Origin: Syngnathus acus
Taxonomy: Eukaryota > Chordata > Actinopteri > Syngnathiformes > Syngnathidae
Direction of reading: 5' to 3'
NCBI RefSeq assembly: GCF_901709675.1
Contig: NC_051102.1
Location: 7,785,412 to 7,849,411, forward strand
Length of the DNA: 64,000 bases
Shown here piece by piece: positions 23,120 to 35,600 of the stretch. The position numbers and the translations under genes were made by a program. Each line of letters starts with the position of its first letter. Position 1 is the stretch's first letter. The notes under the pieces are model-generated. The model was not told the origin of the DNA. It was given only the letters and a program-made list of their open reading frames with translations, and ran no database searches.

Positions 23120-26100
23120 AGGAGTGGTCGAAATATTGTTCCTGAACATTTTTAGCCATGAGGCCACCGTAGCAGGAGATAGAACCCTCTGAGAAGGGAA
23201 GCGCTGTGTTGATATGGGCAGAGGCGGTGGGGACCAAAGGCCTGTGTGAACTGTCAGCACCAGATAGACCATGTGCCATTCGGACCCTCGCTGACCCACT
23301 TCCTCCAAATGCACACTGATGGAGAATGAGGTGGATACCCTCAGCTGGAAGTGTAGATAGCCTTTTTATTTACGTGCAGTCTTCGAAAGATGCTTCCTGG
23401 GCCAGGCTTTGGGAAACGACGTTCTAATTAAGAGCGCTCTCGTCCAGACAATGGAAAAAACGTCTGCTTTAACGAACCACGCCCGGTTGAACAAGAAGAG
23501 CAAATAAAGGATTTGTTTGCTCAGTGAGTAAGATTTGAAAAGGGATGTGAGATGGATGGACCAAGCCCCATGATATCATTTCTTCACTGTAAAGCTTCCG
23601 CGTGAACCTGGTCATGATTCATTCGCTGTGAACGCTGCCTTTCTTTACATCAGCGCTTCGGACGACAAAACAATTGGCTCAGTTTGGAATCGTGTATTAA
23701 TCGTTGCTTGTTCATCAATTACTTATTTCAGAATGATTTGAATTGTTGTAAACATTGAGGAAAGGGATTTTTATCAAGTGCCATTCTACCGACCAGCGCC
23801 AAAATGCTAAAGGCGCAAAAAGTTGTCGTAGATGTTTTCTTTCACTTGCATTGGGGCCAACTGCAAGAGTGACCCCGCATCTCCAGTAGATGGAGCTGTA
23901 GTGAAACAAAATATAAATGTTTGAGGTGGTTGACATCAATTCGTATTACCGCCATCTACAGGACTAAAGTGGAACTTCCAAATTTGGCTTTTTTTTTTTT
24001 TTTAGGCTGATGACCCACTAACCCTTAACTCGCCATGCCAGAGTAGACGTTGGCTTCACACGAGCACACACTCGGATCAAAAGTGGGACTCGCGCCCCCG
24101 CCAAGAGAGATAAATACACACTTCCTCTCTTCCCTTTCACGCTGTTTTTTTTCCCACACTCCTCGGACCCCCGTGCTATGCTGTATAGGCAGGCCGGCCC
24201 CGGAGGAAACGGCAGAGCCACATCAAGAGGCTCGCCCTGCTTTGACAGGAGAACTCATGCCAGCCAACGAGCCTCCCGCTGCCTCCATTTTGGGGGGCGG
24301 CTATGCAGAGTCGATGGTTTTTACACTCTTTTGGTCAAATTCAGCATATTCACACCCGAGGCCGTCAATCATCTCCTGATGCTTGCAACCACAATGTGGC
24401 TGTGATTGTGCTAATAATGCTTTTATTAGTTTGTGCTGACTCATCAAAGCAACTAGCTTCGAGTCTTCAATGAAATTAGCATCACATGCGTGTTTGGAGT
24501 TTGTTCTGTTGGTTAGTTGGTGTTTTTGGTGTTTTTTTTACTTTTTCAAAGTTAAGATACCGATGGCTAGTATCCAATCGCAATCGCAAGTTTCCTCCAC
24601 CAAACCTGACGTAGTACCGAGACTGACCTATGGGGGAAGCATGGCGCCACAGGGTATCAGAAACTGCCCAAAAAAGTCCTAAACTGTTAACGTTATCATT
24701 TTTATTCTTGTAAAGAATCTTTTTAAATATTTGAGAGAAATTGGGCCGTTGCTGGGTTTAATTGTGAGGCAAGCAAACTTTGTTATGTGCGCATTTTGAA
24801 ATGTCAATTGACTCAACAGGCCAAAGTTCTGGCCTGTAAACAGTTAGATTAGCTTCCTTAGAGTCGCTGTATTCTCTGACGATCCATCATGAGACACTTC
24901 CTGATGCTTTAGCTGTTACTCTCACCTGTTTCCTCAATCGGAAACAAAAGCGCTCATTCTCATGCTTCTTAACATCATCTTACAACAGCAACAAACAAAC
25001 AAAAAAGATCATCCAAACAAAAAAATGATGTCAGGGTATTCCCTGAGCAGCCACTGTTTTTCTATTTTCTTTCTTGGAGGGTGGGTTGGTGAGTGGCGGG
25101 ATCCAAGGCCACCCAAAACAAAATTATGTAATGCTATATTATTATTCCACGACTTTACTACACATAGGAAGCAATGCCAGATGCTCCTAATGGGGACTTG
25201 CGTTGCTTTTCCCAGGTTTTCTGCGCCGCATTTTTATGCTCCTCAGGAAATCCACCCATGCTCATAAGTTTCTCCACCTGCTTGGAAAAAGATCTCTTCG
25301 TGCTTTTCGCGGCGCCTGCAAAGGATCTCAAGCGAGGCGCTTAATGAGCAAAAAGTAACGCAATGTCCAAAGGAGAAAATGAATCACGTGTAGCTTCTGT
25401 AACACTTCACCAAACATTCAGTTGAACACGGAATGACTCATTGAAGAAGAAAAAAAAAAAGATCAGTTTACTCTTGAATCGTAAAAGTTTTAAACGTTTC
25501 TCGGTAGCGGGCTACTTCCTGGTTCATGGAGAATTAGGTAAGGCGTTTCAATAGGTCCTTAATGGGAGTGGCTACACTGCAACTTTCATTCATTCGGTTT
25601 AGCCACAAACTTTCATGGTTATTTGGCTGAATTATTGAGAGCTACCGACCGACCGACCAACCACGAAACCAAAATCAAAACAAAACTTTGTCGCCTTTCA
25701 TGATTGGTGGAGATAATTAAAGGCCTTTTAAAATCACCAAAATGGCTGCGGTGACATAGCAGCACTTAAAATTTTAGTGATGCTCATTGGACTGTAGCAG
25801 TCAATGGAATGTCGTACGGAGGTGGAGGCGGGAGAGCGGAATGTCCTATTTTTTTTTATTTTTTTTTTATCATTCTGTTTATTTTCTGGCTCTTTTTCTT
25901 GGCTCTGGACCACCCCTCGTCTCTCTACCGCACACCTTCTCTGTCACCAATCGTAATGACTGCAACATTCGTCCAAAAGCCACTGCAGGTCTGATTTTTT
26001 TTTTTTTTTTTCTTCTTCTCCATTTTGGCTTGGCTCCTCACTGACATGCCTGGGAAGGGCAAGGAAAGGAAATGGGTGGACCGGTCGCTCTTGGTTCCCC

Positions 26101-26548
26101 CAGAGCAGAGCAAGGCTCGGGAGAAGCCAATCAGCCCGGTGTTTTTTTTTTTGTTTTTTTTGCCTCGGCCCATCTTGTAAGGCAGCACGAGGCCATCTGC
26201 TTCTAATAAATCCTCCATGTGGCTCTGCGACTGGAATTGCCAAACCTGTAATGGAACTCTGTCGTTGATGCTGCTCAAGTTAAGCAGGCTTACTTGATGA
26301 TAGAGGTGTGGTGTAGTAAAGCATTCTAACCAGTGGGAGGCACTGTCTCTTTCCAAGACCTCTGTGATAGGTACCTTGACTTACGAGTTTTTTTGAGTTA
26401 CAAGCATGGTTGATACTACGTAGTGTTGCAAGAAGAAAAAAAAAAAATTCCAAACCAGAGGGGAAAAAAAGTTTGTTGTCCTGCAGCCTGCCAGATTGTG
26501 AGGTCACACGGTGCTACCCCGGTCATGTCTGCCTCCCGCCCAACGCCA

Positions 26549-26593
26549 GGCGTGTATTTATGGCGTGTATTTATGGCGTGTATTTATAGCGTG
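26549..26593. repeat. 13-bp minisatellite, about 3.5 units
   Basis: The unit GGCGTGTATTTAT is repeated three times perfectly (26549-26587) and followed by a partial copy, AGCGTG. Such short arrays are typically polymorphic. Confidence 0.85.
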
Positions 26594-27455
26594 TTGACTG
26601 CCGACCGGCACTTGTGAAGACGAAGCCATCAAAGAAAATTGAACATCTTTCCTCATCTTTCACACCTTTTTTTGTCAGACCTCCCTGCTCTTACTTTCCT
26701 CTCATTGGAAACACAGACTTCAGGCAAGCAGATAAAAAAACGGGATTTACCAAATTCACATGAACTCAGCATCTTCCCAATTGTTCTCTGATAACATTGG
26801 ACTGGCAAAATCTTGTGCGGAATGCGTAGAATTCAATAATGCCGTCTGACACGGTGTCTCGAGCATGTGACACGAGTGTCAGTCAATGACAGTTTAATAA
26901 TATTGGCAACAATAATGATACAATATCCCACAGGTATTATCCTTTCATTAAAAGGGGCTATTAATGGGATTTGGGTGGCAGGTTTTCACGGGCGAGAGAC
27001 CACACAAGGGGTAAGCCCGTATTTGTACGTGCTTAATCTGATTACAACTTGGAAACAGAGCGACACGGACTTCACAGGAATGTTGACATCCACCAGGCAC
27101 CTCCTCGTTGGCTATTGTGCAATAGTTCTCCTGCAAAATGTAACAATATCCCGTGCAGGAACTGTAGTTGAAAAATCAGCCTACACAAAGATAATAGCGC
27201 TCGGTTTTGATGGACACTGTCAGAGTACGTCAATCAACGCGACTCCTCTGACTGGGAGCCATTGGGGCCTGTCTTGGGCCCAACGTCAGTGACCTCACTG
27301 ATGTTCTTCTGGATGAGTGGACAAAAATTCCACTGCCACACATGCATACAAACTCACACACACACTCACACTCCAACATCCAGTGGAGAAAGTATTCCCA
27401 GGAGAGTGGAAGATGGATTCACTGCATAAATATAAGTATATTAAAAAAGTATATA

Positions 27456-27700
27456 CCGTATTTTCCGCACTATAAGGCGCACCGGATTATAAGGCGCACC
27501 TTCAATGAATGGCCCATTTAAAAATTTTGTCCATATATAAGATATACTATACATTTGGCCCGCGGGCCGGACTTTTGACACGCCTGCTGTAGTGGCTCAA
27601 TATTGGTCCATATATAAGGCGCACCCGATTATAAGGCGCACTGTCGGCTTTTGAGAAAATTGGAGGATTTTAGGTGCGCCTTATAGGGCGGAAAATACGG
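27456..27700. mobile_element. TA-flanked MITE with GGCGCAC subrepeats, copy A
   Basis: A 245-bp element with inverted ends CCGTATTTTCCGCACTATAA and, at the right, ...GGGCGGAAAATACGG. TA precedes it (27454-27455); TG follows, probably a decayed TA. Inside are several TATAAGGCGCACC motifs at each side and a central GGCCCGCGGGCCGGAC block that looks like a hAT terminus. Copy B, 1.3 kb downstream in the same orientation, shares the whole structure. There is no coding capacity. Confidence 0.8.
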
Positions 27701-27715
27701 TGCAAAAAGGAAATA

Positions 27716-27785
27716 AAAAGTATATAAAAACTAAAAGGACACATATATATATATATATTTTAAAAAGTATATAAAAACTAAAAAA
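27716..27785. repeat. Direct repeat flanking a short AT dinucleotide tract
   Basis: AAAAGTATATAAAAACTAAAA occurs, with 20 of its bases listed here as AAAAGTATATAAAAACTAAA, at about 27717-27736 and again at about 27765-27785. The two copies are separated by a short (AT)n run. It is immediately downstream of MITE copy A. Confidence 0.6.
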
Positions 27786-28044
27786 AGACATTTATCGCCT
27801 CTCTCGATCGTAAACCTGCTCCATGCTGTCCGTCATTAATGTCATGTGAGGGCAGGGCGCATTCTTTGTAGTTCTACTTCTGATCATTTCTGTCATTCCA
27901 CATTCCTGGAGACCACCGACCTGTAAATGCTCGGCTGCCGTTTGGAGGTATGGTATTGTATTTCAAAGTGTTGAAGGAATAATTGGACATTTTTCAGGTG
28001 AAAATGTGCTCTTGGTACCTCTATGGGGCCAAAAAAGAGACTTC

Positions 28045-28140
28045 AAAAAGACACTCATCGGCCAATTTATTAGGTACAGCTGGTATACACCTGCAGTGTA
28101 TTATACTGGAATGGTGTTATTGCGCAATTTGCTATCTGTA
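28045..28140. repeat. Fragment of a TTTATTAGGTAC-type fish repeat
   Basis: GGCCAATTTATTAGGTACAG followed by CTGGTATACACCTG resembles a widespread fish repeat whose end reads TTTATTAGGTACACCTG. A second short match (ATATTAGGTACACCTGCGCC) is at about 50642-50661. Assignment is from memory only. Confidence 0.4.
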
Positions 28141-29020
28141 CAAAACAGGGTGAATTTTATAGCAACCCTTTTTTTTTTTGTTAAATAATATTCACTGCGT
28201 GGTCAAATTGATGTTTTTATTTTTCTTTTGCATTATTTCGACAATAAAATTTGAAAATTATTATTCAGAAACAATGGAACAGTAAATTTGTCCCGAGAGA
28301 GGAACTATCATGCAGAAACGTCATCAACGTCAAAAACAGAGCTGCATTGACGTATTTGGAAAGTCAATGAATTGGAAGTTAATTAGCGTGACAAATTCAC
28401 AAATGTGGAACAGAGATTCGGCAAGAAGACTTCAATCTAGCAAATTTTCTTTGGGAATAACATTTGGGTAGGTTGTCTAAACAGTGAAGACCTCTTGAAC
28501 GGCTCAGTCTGACAGGTGTGGTCATCTGGCCGCGATCCTGCCAGCAGACTTTTAGGTAAAGCTAAATATAAAACACACCTGTCATGCATCAGAATGAACT
28601 CCTTGTTTGTTTGTTTTTCCCACCAGCGTTTGACCTCCAATTGCTAACGAAGACGACGCGGGCGGTTTGGACTAGACTGCACGTTGAGCTGCTGAACATA
28701 AAATGACTCACCTGACGCTGTGCTCACATTTTCCCCACAGTGCCTTTTCAGTAAGTAAAAAACAAAACAAAAAATACCATAGATACTTTTTACAGCACAT
28801 TGAATGTAGGATGTATAGGGCAATGGACATTTCTGTGACTCATTTTGTTGGCTTTATCCCGTTGAGTGGCAGGTACAGAATGTTATTAGCACATTTACAT
28901 GCTGTCTTAAGAGGCCTGTCTTTGTAAATAAACCTTACGTAAGCTAGCAAGTGCAGGCTATCAAATATGTTAGCTGTCTCGAAACGCCATCTTTTATGAA
29001 ACCCTTTGTAAATGAAACTA

Positions 29021-29327
29021 CCGTATTTTCTGCACTATAAGGCGCACCGGATTATAAGGCGCACCGTCAATGAATGGCCCATTTTAAAACTTTGTCCATA
29101 TATAAGGCGCACCAGACTATAAGGCGCACCTTCAATGAATGGCCCATTTTAAAACTTTGTCCATATATAAGCTATATACATTTGGCCCGCGGGCCGGACT
29201 TTGGACACACCTGCTGTAGTGGCTCAATATTGGTCCATATATAAGGCGCACCTGATTATAAGGCGCACTGTCGGCTTTTGAGAAAATTGGAGGTTTGTAA
29301 GTGCGCCTTATAGTGCGGAAAATACGG
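29021..29327. mobile_element. TA-flanked MITE with GGCGCAC subrepeats, copy B
   Basis: A 307-bp relative of copy A, with ends CCGTATTTTCTGCAC and ...GTGCGGAAAATACGG and perfect TA on both sides (29019-29020, 29328-29329). It is about 62 bp longer than A. The block starting CAATGAATGGCCCATTTTAA and running to the next TATAAGGCGCACC is present twice in tandem. It also has the central GGCCCGCGGGCCGGACTTTG block. Confidence 0.85.
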
Positions 29328-29343
29328 TACGTAACATGCTACC

Positions 29344-29471
29344 TCATTTGCTGGCTAGCTAGTGTTAGCTCACTTTCATTAGCTCGCTAGCTAGTGTTCA
29401 TTTGCTATCATTAGCTGGCTTCCTAATGTTAGATTGCACTCATCAGCTGGCTAGCAAATGTTAGTTTGCAA
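29344..29471. repeat. Four-unit 32-bp tandem array
   Basis: Units are 29344-29375, 29376-29407, 29408-29439 and 29440-29471. Each starts TCAT(T/C)(A/T)GCT(G/C)GCT and contains an AGC/AATGTTAG-like core. Spacing is exactly 32 bp throughout, although units have diverged. The array begins 14 bp after the TA that closes MITE copy B. Each unit contains the CTAGCTAG-type palindrome or a variant of it. Confidence 0.8.
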
Positions 29472-30388
29472 AATTAAGATTTTCCATGTCTCACTTTGTT
29501 TGCTTTCTATGCTGTTGAGTAGCAGGTATGTTATTTATCAGGTTGCTGTGGTAACATGGAAGGTATCCCGTGGGGCTTACAGTGTGTGTGTGTTTGTGTT
29601 GCGTTTTGGTAGGTCAGTGAGGGAAACGTATCAAACGCTCGGATTCCGTGTGTGGGCCAAGTGTCGCTCAGGGAACGAGGCAGCCATGTTGACTGTTCAA
29701 GGATGCCACACCAGGTAGGCGATGACCTCAAGTGAAAAACAGAGAAGATGTCAGTCATCTCTCGCTTATGTGTTTTACTTATTAAACGTTTGTTTATTCC
29801 TCTGGCTCGTGAATTTAATGTGGAAAGGAAACAAACTCTCTACTATCCACTAACGGTCATTGCCCGTTAGAATGACAGTGATGAATTGCTCTGAGCTTTA
29901 AAGTCAGTTCACCTCGACATTACCTCCACCAAGGGCGAAGTGGCATACCTCTGGAACTACTGTATGTGTTTGGTGTTGCCATATATATTATATATGTATA
30001 AATTACAGAACTAGTACTGTAGATAGAAAATAGGATTTTGTTTCAGCCACCTACAAAAACCCCCCACAAATTACGACATTGGAACTGTATTTCAATTTAG
30101 CACGGTAAATATTTGAAGTGCTAGAGCGACTTTGAAAGACAACCGCACAGTCAGTGGGCAAAACACAACAAATACGGCATTATCTATGTTTTTTCATCTT
30201 TAAATATATCTTATCTAGAGTGACTTGTGCTTTCCAAATACAGACAAATCTCTTTCCTCTCTCTTGGGCTCAAGTACATGCTTTCACTGCATCTGTCCAC
30301 CATATTGTATTCATTAGGCCAGAGGAATAAATAATCAAGTCATGACATGGAAAACTGTTGTACTTCAACCACATTTCATAGATGTCTT
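29472..30388. other. Noncoding block between two tandem arrays
   Basis: No supportable gene. It includes a short TG stretch near 29582-29595 and an ATATATTATATATG tract near 29980-29998. A short ACCTCCACCAAGG stretch at about 29924-29936 resembles a fish repeat core, but it is too short to call. Confidence 0.5.
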
Positions 30389-30690
30389 AAAGGATTGCTT
30401 AAATCAATTTTCAAGGTGGATAGTATTGTCATATTTTGTCATGTTACAGCTGGAATTTAGATTAACCTTCCTTTACACACCATCTTTAAAGGCCATTTTG
30501 ATCAGTTTCCAAAGTGGCTAGCTCATGCTGTTATATTTTAGAATGTGGCAGCTGTACTTTGGCCTAACGTTACTTTACATGCTATTTTGAAAGGCCATTT
30601 GAACAGATTATTATGATGGCTTTCATCCATTATCGTATTGCAGCATTTAACAGCTGTACTTGAAAGAAAAGAAAGGGGCTTGAGGTAGAA
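30389..30690. repeat. Degenerate ~100-bp tandem repeat, three units
   Basis: Units begin at AAAGG(C/A) at 30389, 30488 and 30590, giving periods of 99 and 102 bp. Each unit contains, in order, an ATCA/AACAG-like block, a GTGGCTAG/GATGGCTT-like block, a TGT(T/C)ATATTTT or ATCGTATTG block, and a CAGCTGTACTT or CAGCTGGAATTT block. The units are well diverged, so the array is old. Confidence 0.65.
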
Positions 30691-32361
30691 CCTTGTGGAA
30701 CGCCAAAAGAATAGGGTTTGGTTTTCTTCTTCTTTTAACACCCCATGTTGACGTGGCTTCTCCTGTTGAAATTTCTGTCAACAGCCTATTGAGCTAAGGT
30801 GTGGTTCCAATTTCAAAATTCTGTCCAACTATTTTTCCAGAAAACTTTAGACACATTCCTAATTATATCATCAGGTATGCGGCTTTCGAGGTTCATCCCT
30901 GTGACTGATACTCCAGTCACCAAAAGCATCTTTTTAGAGGCCCTTTTTCCTTGGTAACACATCTCCCAAACTTCCAAAGCAACACTTTCCTGCAAGTTTT
31001 GGCAATGCGGTGCTGAAACGGTCGGTAGATTGCTGGAAAGCCGACCAATTCACTTCAGGCCAGCTCCTATTTTCGTCCACAAGTCGAGTTTTTGCTCAGT
31101 TTTTGTTAACTTTATGTTGAAGTGTGATATTTAGAAGTAACTTCTCAGTCAACACATAAAAGAAACTTTTGGTATTTGGCTATTTGAACAGAGGACCCTT
31201 TTAATGTTACGGCACAACTATTGTTTGGCAGACGTTCCACAGTAAGTAATTGTCATTCTGACATTTTTTGCATATTTTTCACAAACATTTTGTACCACAT
31301 GAATGAATTTGCCGTCTAAATAATGAGGAGTTTTTTTTGGTTTATTTGAGGCTTTGGGTGTTGACCTGCCGCCTTCTTCTTTCCACGGTGGCCTGTCTTG
31401 TTCAAAGCTTTAATCAAACGCACATCTGGATTGCATTGAGTGAGCTAATTGCCATTGAGCCCACCGCAGCGGCACCCAAGTCACATTTGTTAATCATAAT
31501 GAAATAGTTGTATTTCTCTTCCTGCCCACCACAAGGTAAGATCGAATAGTATTGCCAGATATTATTTGACAACTTCATCTTTTGTATGTACCGTACAGTA
31601 TATTTGTACATAGATGCACAAGCTAGCAATTTTTGACCTTACTCAAAACATTTATGCTCTGAAGTCTGTTTCCAATATGGCACTGTACTGCAGTGTCAAT
31701 ACATATTAAATGTAACATGAGGGAGTACAAAAAGAAGAGGTTGGTTGGGGTCCTCAAATCTGAACTGGCCTGGTAACAATCATACAATAACACAATCATT
31801 GATTAACTGATAAGAATTCCGATAAGTGATTCGCCGCGCCTTGATGCAAATGAGCTGTATCGAAACTTTTGTCCTTATAAGGGTAACTCCATTCAGACTC
31901 TCCAATTGCCAACCATGGCCTGACAAAATTAGTTAGGCATTGGAAGAAATGCCCCACAATTATTCCCAATCACAAAAATTTTAAATATTCTGACTTCATC
32001 CTGATGGTCCGAGGTCTCGGCACTCTCTATATTTGGACTTGTTCACCATTTGGACATTCCTGGACCATCTGCTTTCCATAGTCATTATGTTCTGTTTTCA
32101 CTCAAAATGACGTCTAGCTGTGTTGGTCTGTTTATTGTGGGACTTGAAAGTTATGTAAATGATCATTCAAATGATGATTTGATTTCAGTTAAAAAAAAAA
32201 AAAAAGAAAGTAAAATAAGAGCCAGGGAATCCGCCACCGTGATGTTCCTTGGTAATCCTGACATACAATGTTGTGGAAAATAATTCCGATTCTTTCTGAC
32301 AATAGTTGCTGAGAATATAGTTTGTGGTATACATTATGTATTATTTTAAGTATTATTAGAG

Positions 32362-32612
32362 GCATGGGCGGAGCTAGGATTTTTTTCCTTGGTGGGGGGG
32401 GGCAATGGGGTAGCCAAGGATATCTCAGAAATCTTCAGAAAATGCTAAATAATATTATGGTCCTCGTGAGGAACAGGTGGAAATTCCCAGAAAAATTGGA
32501 AAATACCCAAAACTCTATCTATCCGTCCTGGCACCTGGAGGTTCCAAGCATATTTTATGGGGGGGGGGGGGGGGGCAGTGCCCTCATAGCCCCTCTTTTA
32601 GCTCCACCAGTG
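32362..32612. mobile_element. GGCGGAGCTAGG-ended non-autonomous element, copy 1
   Basis: About 251 bp, with a left end GCATGGGCGGAGCTAGG and a right end (other strand) CACTGGTGGAGCTAAAAG. The interior is G-rich near both sides, including a G17 run at 32559-32575. A relative is at 55293-55511. I cannot see a target duplication, so the superfamily is not assigned; CACTGGCGG-type ends would fit hAT. Confidence 0.6.
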
Positions 32613-35600
32613 TATACAGGCTATTAGCGAACGTTAAATATGCGCGGAAATTTGCTACTCCCGGTCGGCCGTAATCTCCGTTTCCAGTGGAGGCTGCTAT
32701 TGCAGGCTATACTGTTCTCGAAAGCGTTTTCCTGATGAAGCACTTCATCCAGATGACGAGTGGGACCTTTCAAAAGAGGAAGCCTTTATCTCGACAGGGA
32801 CAGCAGCTTCGGTCTGGAGAGCCTCACTCTGAACATCTTATCACGGAAAAAGTAAAAAGAAGAAATATACTGCACTTGAATGACCTGCATCTGACTGTCT
32901 TCTCTCAAGTGTTCCACCATTCGGGCAACAGGACCAAATGTGTATTTTGCAATACACCATGCACGGATTCAAGTGTGAAAATATCTGGCTCGGAGAGGCA
33001 GAAATTATTACCACTTGGACCGGGCTTCTAAAAAAAGATGAAAGCTTACTTCTCGGTTAGCAAGATGGCCCCAAAAGCAGGTCGGCGGCACCATCACACG
33101 TTATCCAGCCCGTCTTCTAAAGCCTCAAGGTGAGACGGGTGAACAGAAACACATGTGACCCCAGCGCGATTTCACACCGCACAGTCGAGGAGGTCGTCTT
33201 CCATTCCATTCCATTCCATCGCCGTTTGTTTCGGGATGGCGCTTTGAACCGGCGGGCCAACGCTACGCTAACACCCTCGTAAACACCACATCAATCTTTC
33301 TCGGGATACCGGTATGCACGCAGCAAAATCTAATAATATGTACATTTTTTGTCATTTTAGAAGTAAGCGAGTTGGCAAAACAGGCGTTTACGCCGAAGGG
33401 AGTCGTTTGATTTGATCGTGATTGATGTGGTGTATTAATCACAAAGCACATCGAACATATTATATGTTTGAGTATGTCCTGTACAGGTAGCGATAGCATA
33501 AATCATCCGTTACACCCCCAACTTTAATTATTTTGAATGCAAGTTCATTGTCTATACAAATCAGCATTATTTAGTTTTCGGCCTTGATTTCATCATTAAC
33601 TCATCAAGTATAATAGATTGAGGAAAAGGGCCATTTTCGATTGTAGTCGGGGTTTTTTTCGAGCTCAACACGTGCCAGCATGTTATCAAGCCCATTTTTC
33701 GTTCCGCATTAGCCGCAGTCATTTGTTTGATGAAAGGCATACGTAGGCTTGGATCTTCACGCCGGTGGTCATGACGATCAACGCCGTTCCTCCGCTCGAG
33801 GCGATGACCTTTGTCTTTCCTCGATTGTTTTAATTGTGGTGCGGTGCTGACGTCAAGAGGGAGCAGTTTGTCTGACGCCGCAACAGGGAGCGGCTCCTCA
33901 AACGTTTTCCATTGTCTCAAACGTAGTCGGCGATGAGAGTGGTTTACTCGGAGCCGCCCTGCATGGTGTCATTTGTGAGGCTTATATTGATAACATGCAT
34001 TCGGGCCGCCGCTGTCGGGTTAACGGCAACAAGAAATGATGCCATATGGAAGGCTCGGGCCAAGGGGAGTACGATTTCAGTTAAGTGAATCACCGACTGC
34101 GTTGCATGTGAAGTGTACGTTTGCGTGACTCCTTGTTTATTGCCCGCGATAGGCTTCGTGACTGTCTGCCATCTCCGGCGCCAAGTTTGAGGCCACGCTC
34201 TTAAAATCTCTTTCGTTTGCCGTCACGAGTAAGTGGCTGTTTTTTTTTTTGGTTTTTTTGTGGTTCGTTTCCCATATCCGCTTTATGTTCAGAACATCTA
34301 ATACAGCCCATATTTATTTTGAAGCCATGCACCCATTTTTATCTCATGCAACCACCCCTGATCAAGAGTGGTAGTTCAAGCCAAAATGGCCGACTTCCTG
34401 TTCAATTTCAGGCATTGGTTCTTGAGGCTTTTTCATGGATCTTCTTAGAATAAAAAAAGACCACCCTCATTCACGTCTATTGTTGAAACCGGCCCGTTAA
34501 ACTACTCACTGCCAATCAATGATGGCTCGTTATGGACAACACATCACGTCAACAGCATGGCTGTATTTTTATATTTATATTTTTATATGGAAATCAAAGG
34601 TACCACTTAGCAACCGTGGCAGGAACTCGATGTTATTTTGAGACATTACGAGGGCTAGTTATGTTGAGGGAGCGTCCTGGAAAGAACCCAAAGTTGCCCC
34701 TGAATGGCTGGCACCTTCGCTTAACGGATGTAATTTGTCATGCAGAATTTAATGATGTTTTTTTTTTTTGCGTTTTATCATGTCGGAGTGGATGAGCAAG
34801 ACAGATCTGCGCGCCGGTATTCTGTCAGGAACGGCGAGCGCTGAGCAGGTCAATGTGTTTAGCAGATCCACGCTGCGGCTCTGTGACTCATTCACAAGTG
34901 TAACGTGTCGGCTTTAAAAAGGAAAATTCGACTTTTCAATGAATGAATTTGTGAACGCTTCCCCTGCCAATACAAACCTTTTTACTTTTACGACGACCGC
35001 CAATCAAATTTACAAGAGGAATTCCCAGATCACCTGAACCCGACCTGTAAAAGAACCAGACCGGGAAGATGCTGTTTCCTAAAATTTGACGACAACTATA
35101 TTTTTCCGACCGCAAGTAATAAACGATTTACTTCAACGTGCTCCCTTGTTGCAGTAAGGCGGATTTTTTTCTTTTTCGGACCAAAGAACTAATCATAAAT
35201 AAACCTCAGGATATTTGGACAAAAGTATTTGACAACTGGGACAGCATTAGTTCAGCTCTTCCCTTGCCATTGTGCCACCTTATTCCGAGTGATTGGTTTC
35301 AGGCGACGGTGACTGTCAGACTGGGAGATGTTCAGACAAGCAACAATTACGGTCCCGTCCGTCCGAGGTGGGTGTGGGGGGGTGATCATCATTGCAATAC
35401 CAGGCCGACTGTATATACTTTCCCACAGCCTGTCCCCTGCCCGCTGGGAAAGGCGATGCTATCTGCTGACAAGTGTTTACCTCAAGCGTCACAAGATAAA
35501 CTTCAAGCAAAAAAAAAAACTGAAATGATGGCCGAGCGCACGCAGATAGAGACCTGGGCGAGTGCCCCGGTGACTCGTCATCCATTACCTATCCCGGTGA

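Larger units (their letters stand above)
21419..27453. other. Gene desert, part 2
   Basis: No supportable gene. It contains a 56-bp repeat remnant at 23064-23119, several T-runs (about 23991-24004, 25988-26010, 26142-26160), a GACC-type tetranucleotide repeat at 25643-25659, and a 13-bp minisatellite at 26549-26593. The largest open frames (for example 26867-27292, 141 codons) lack motifs and start in unremarkable contexts. Confidence 0.6.

Noticed and set aside
26867-27292. 141-codon open frame on the plus strand
   Set aside because: No recognisable domain, no splice or promoter context, and composition typical of a chance frame.
29344-29471. CRISPR-like regular spacing of the 32-bp units
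   Set aside because: The units abut with no spacers, the units themselves vary, and the window is a vertebrate genome.
30672-30712. A frame reading KGLEVEPCGTPKE
   Set aside because: It faintly resembles a phrase seen in some LINE-derived frames, but 13 residues are too few to call a retroelement remnant.
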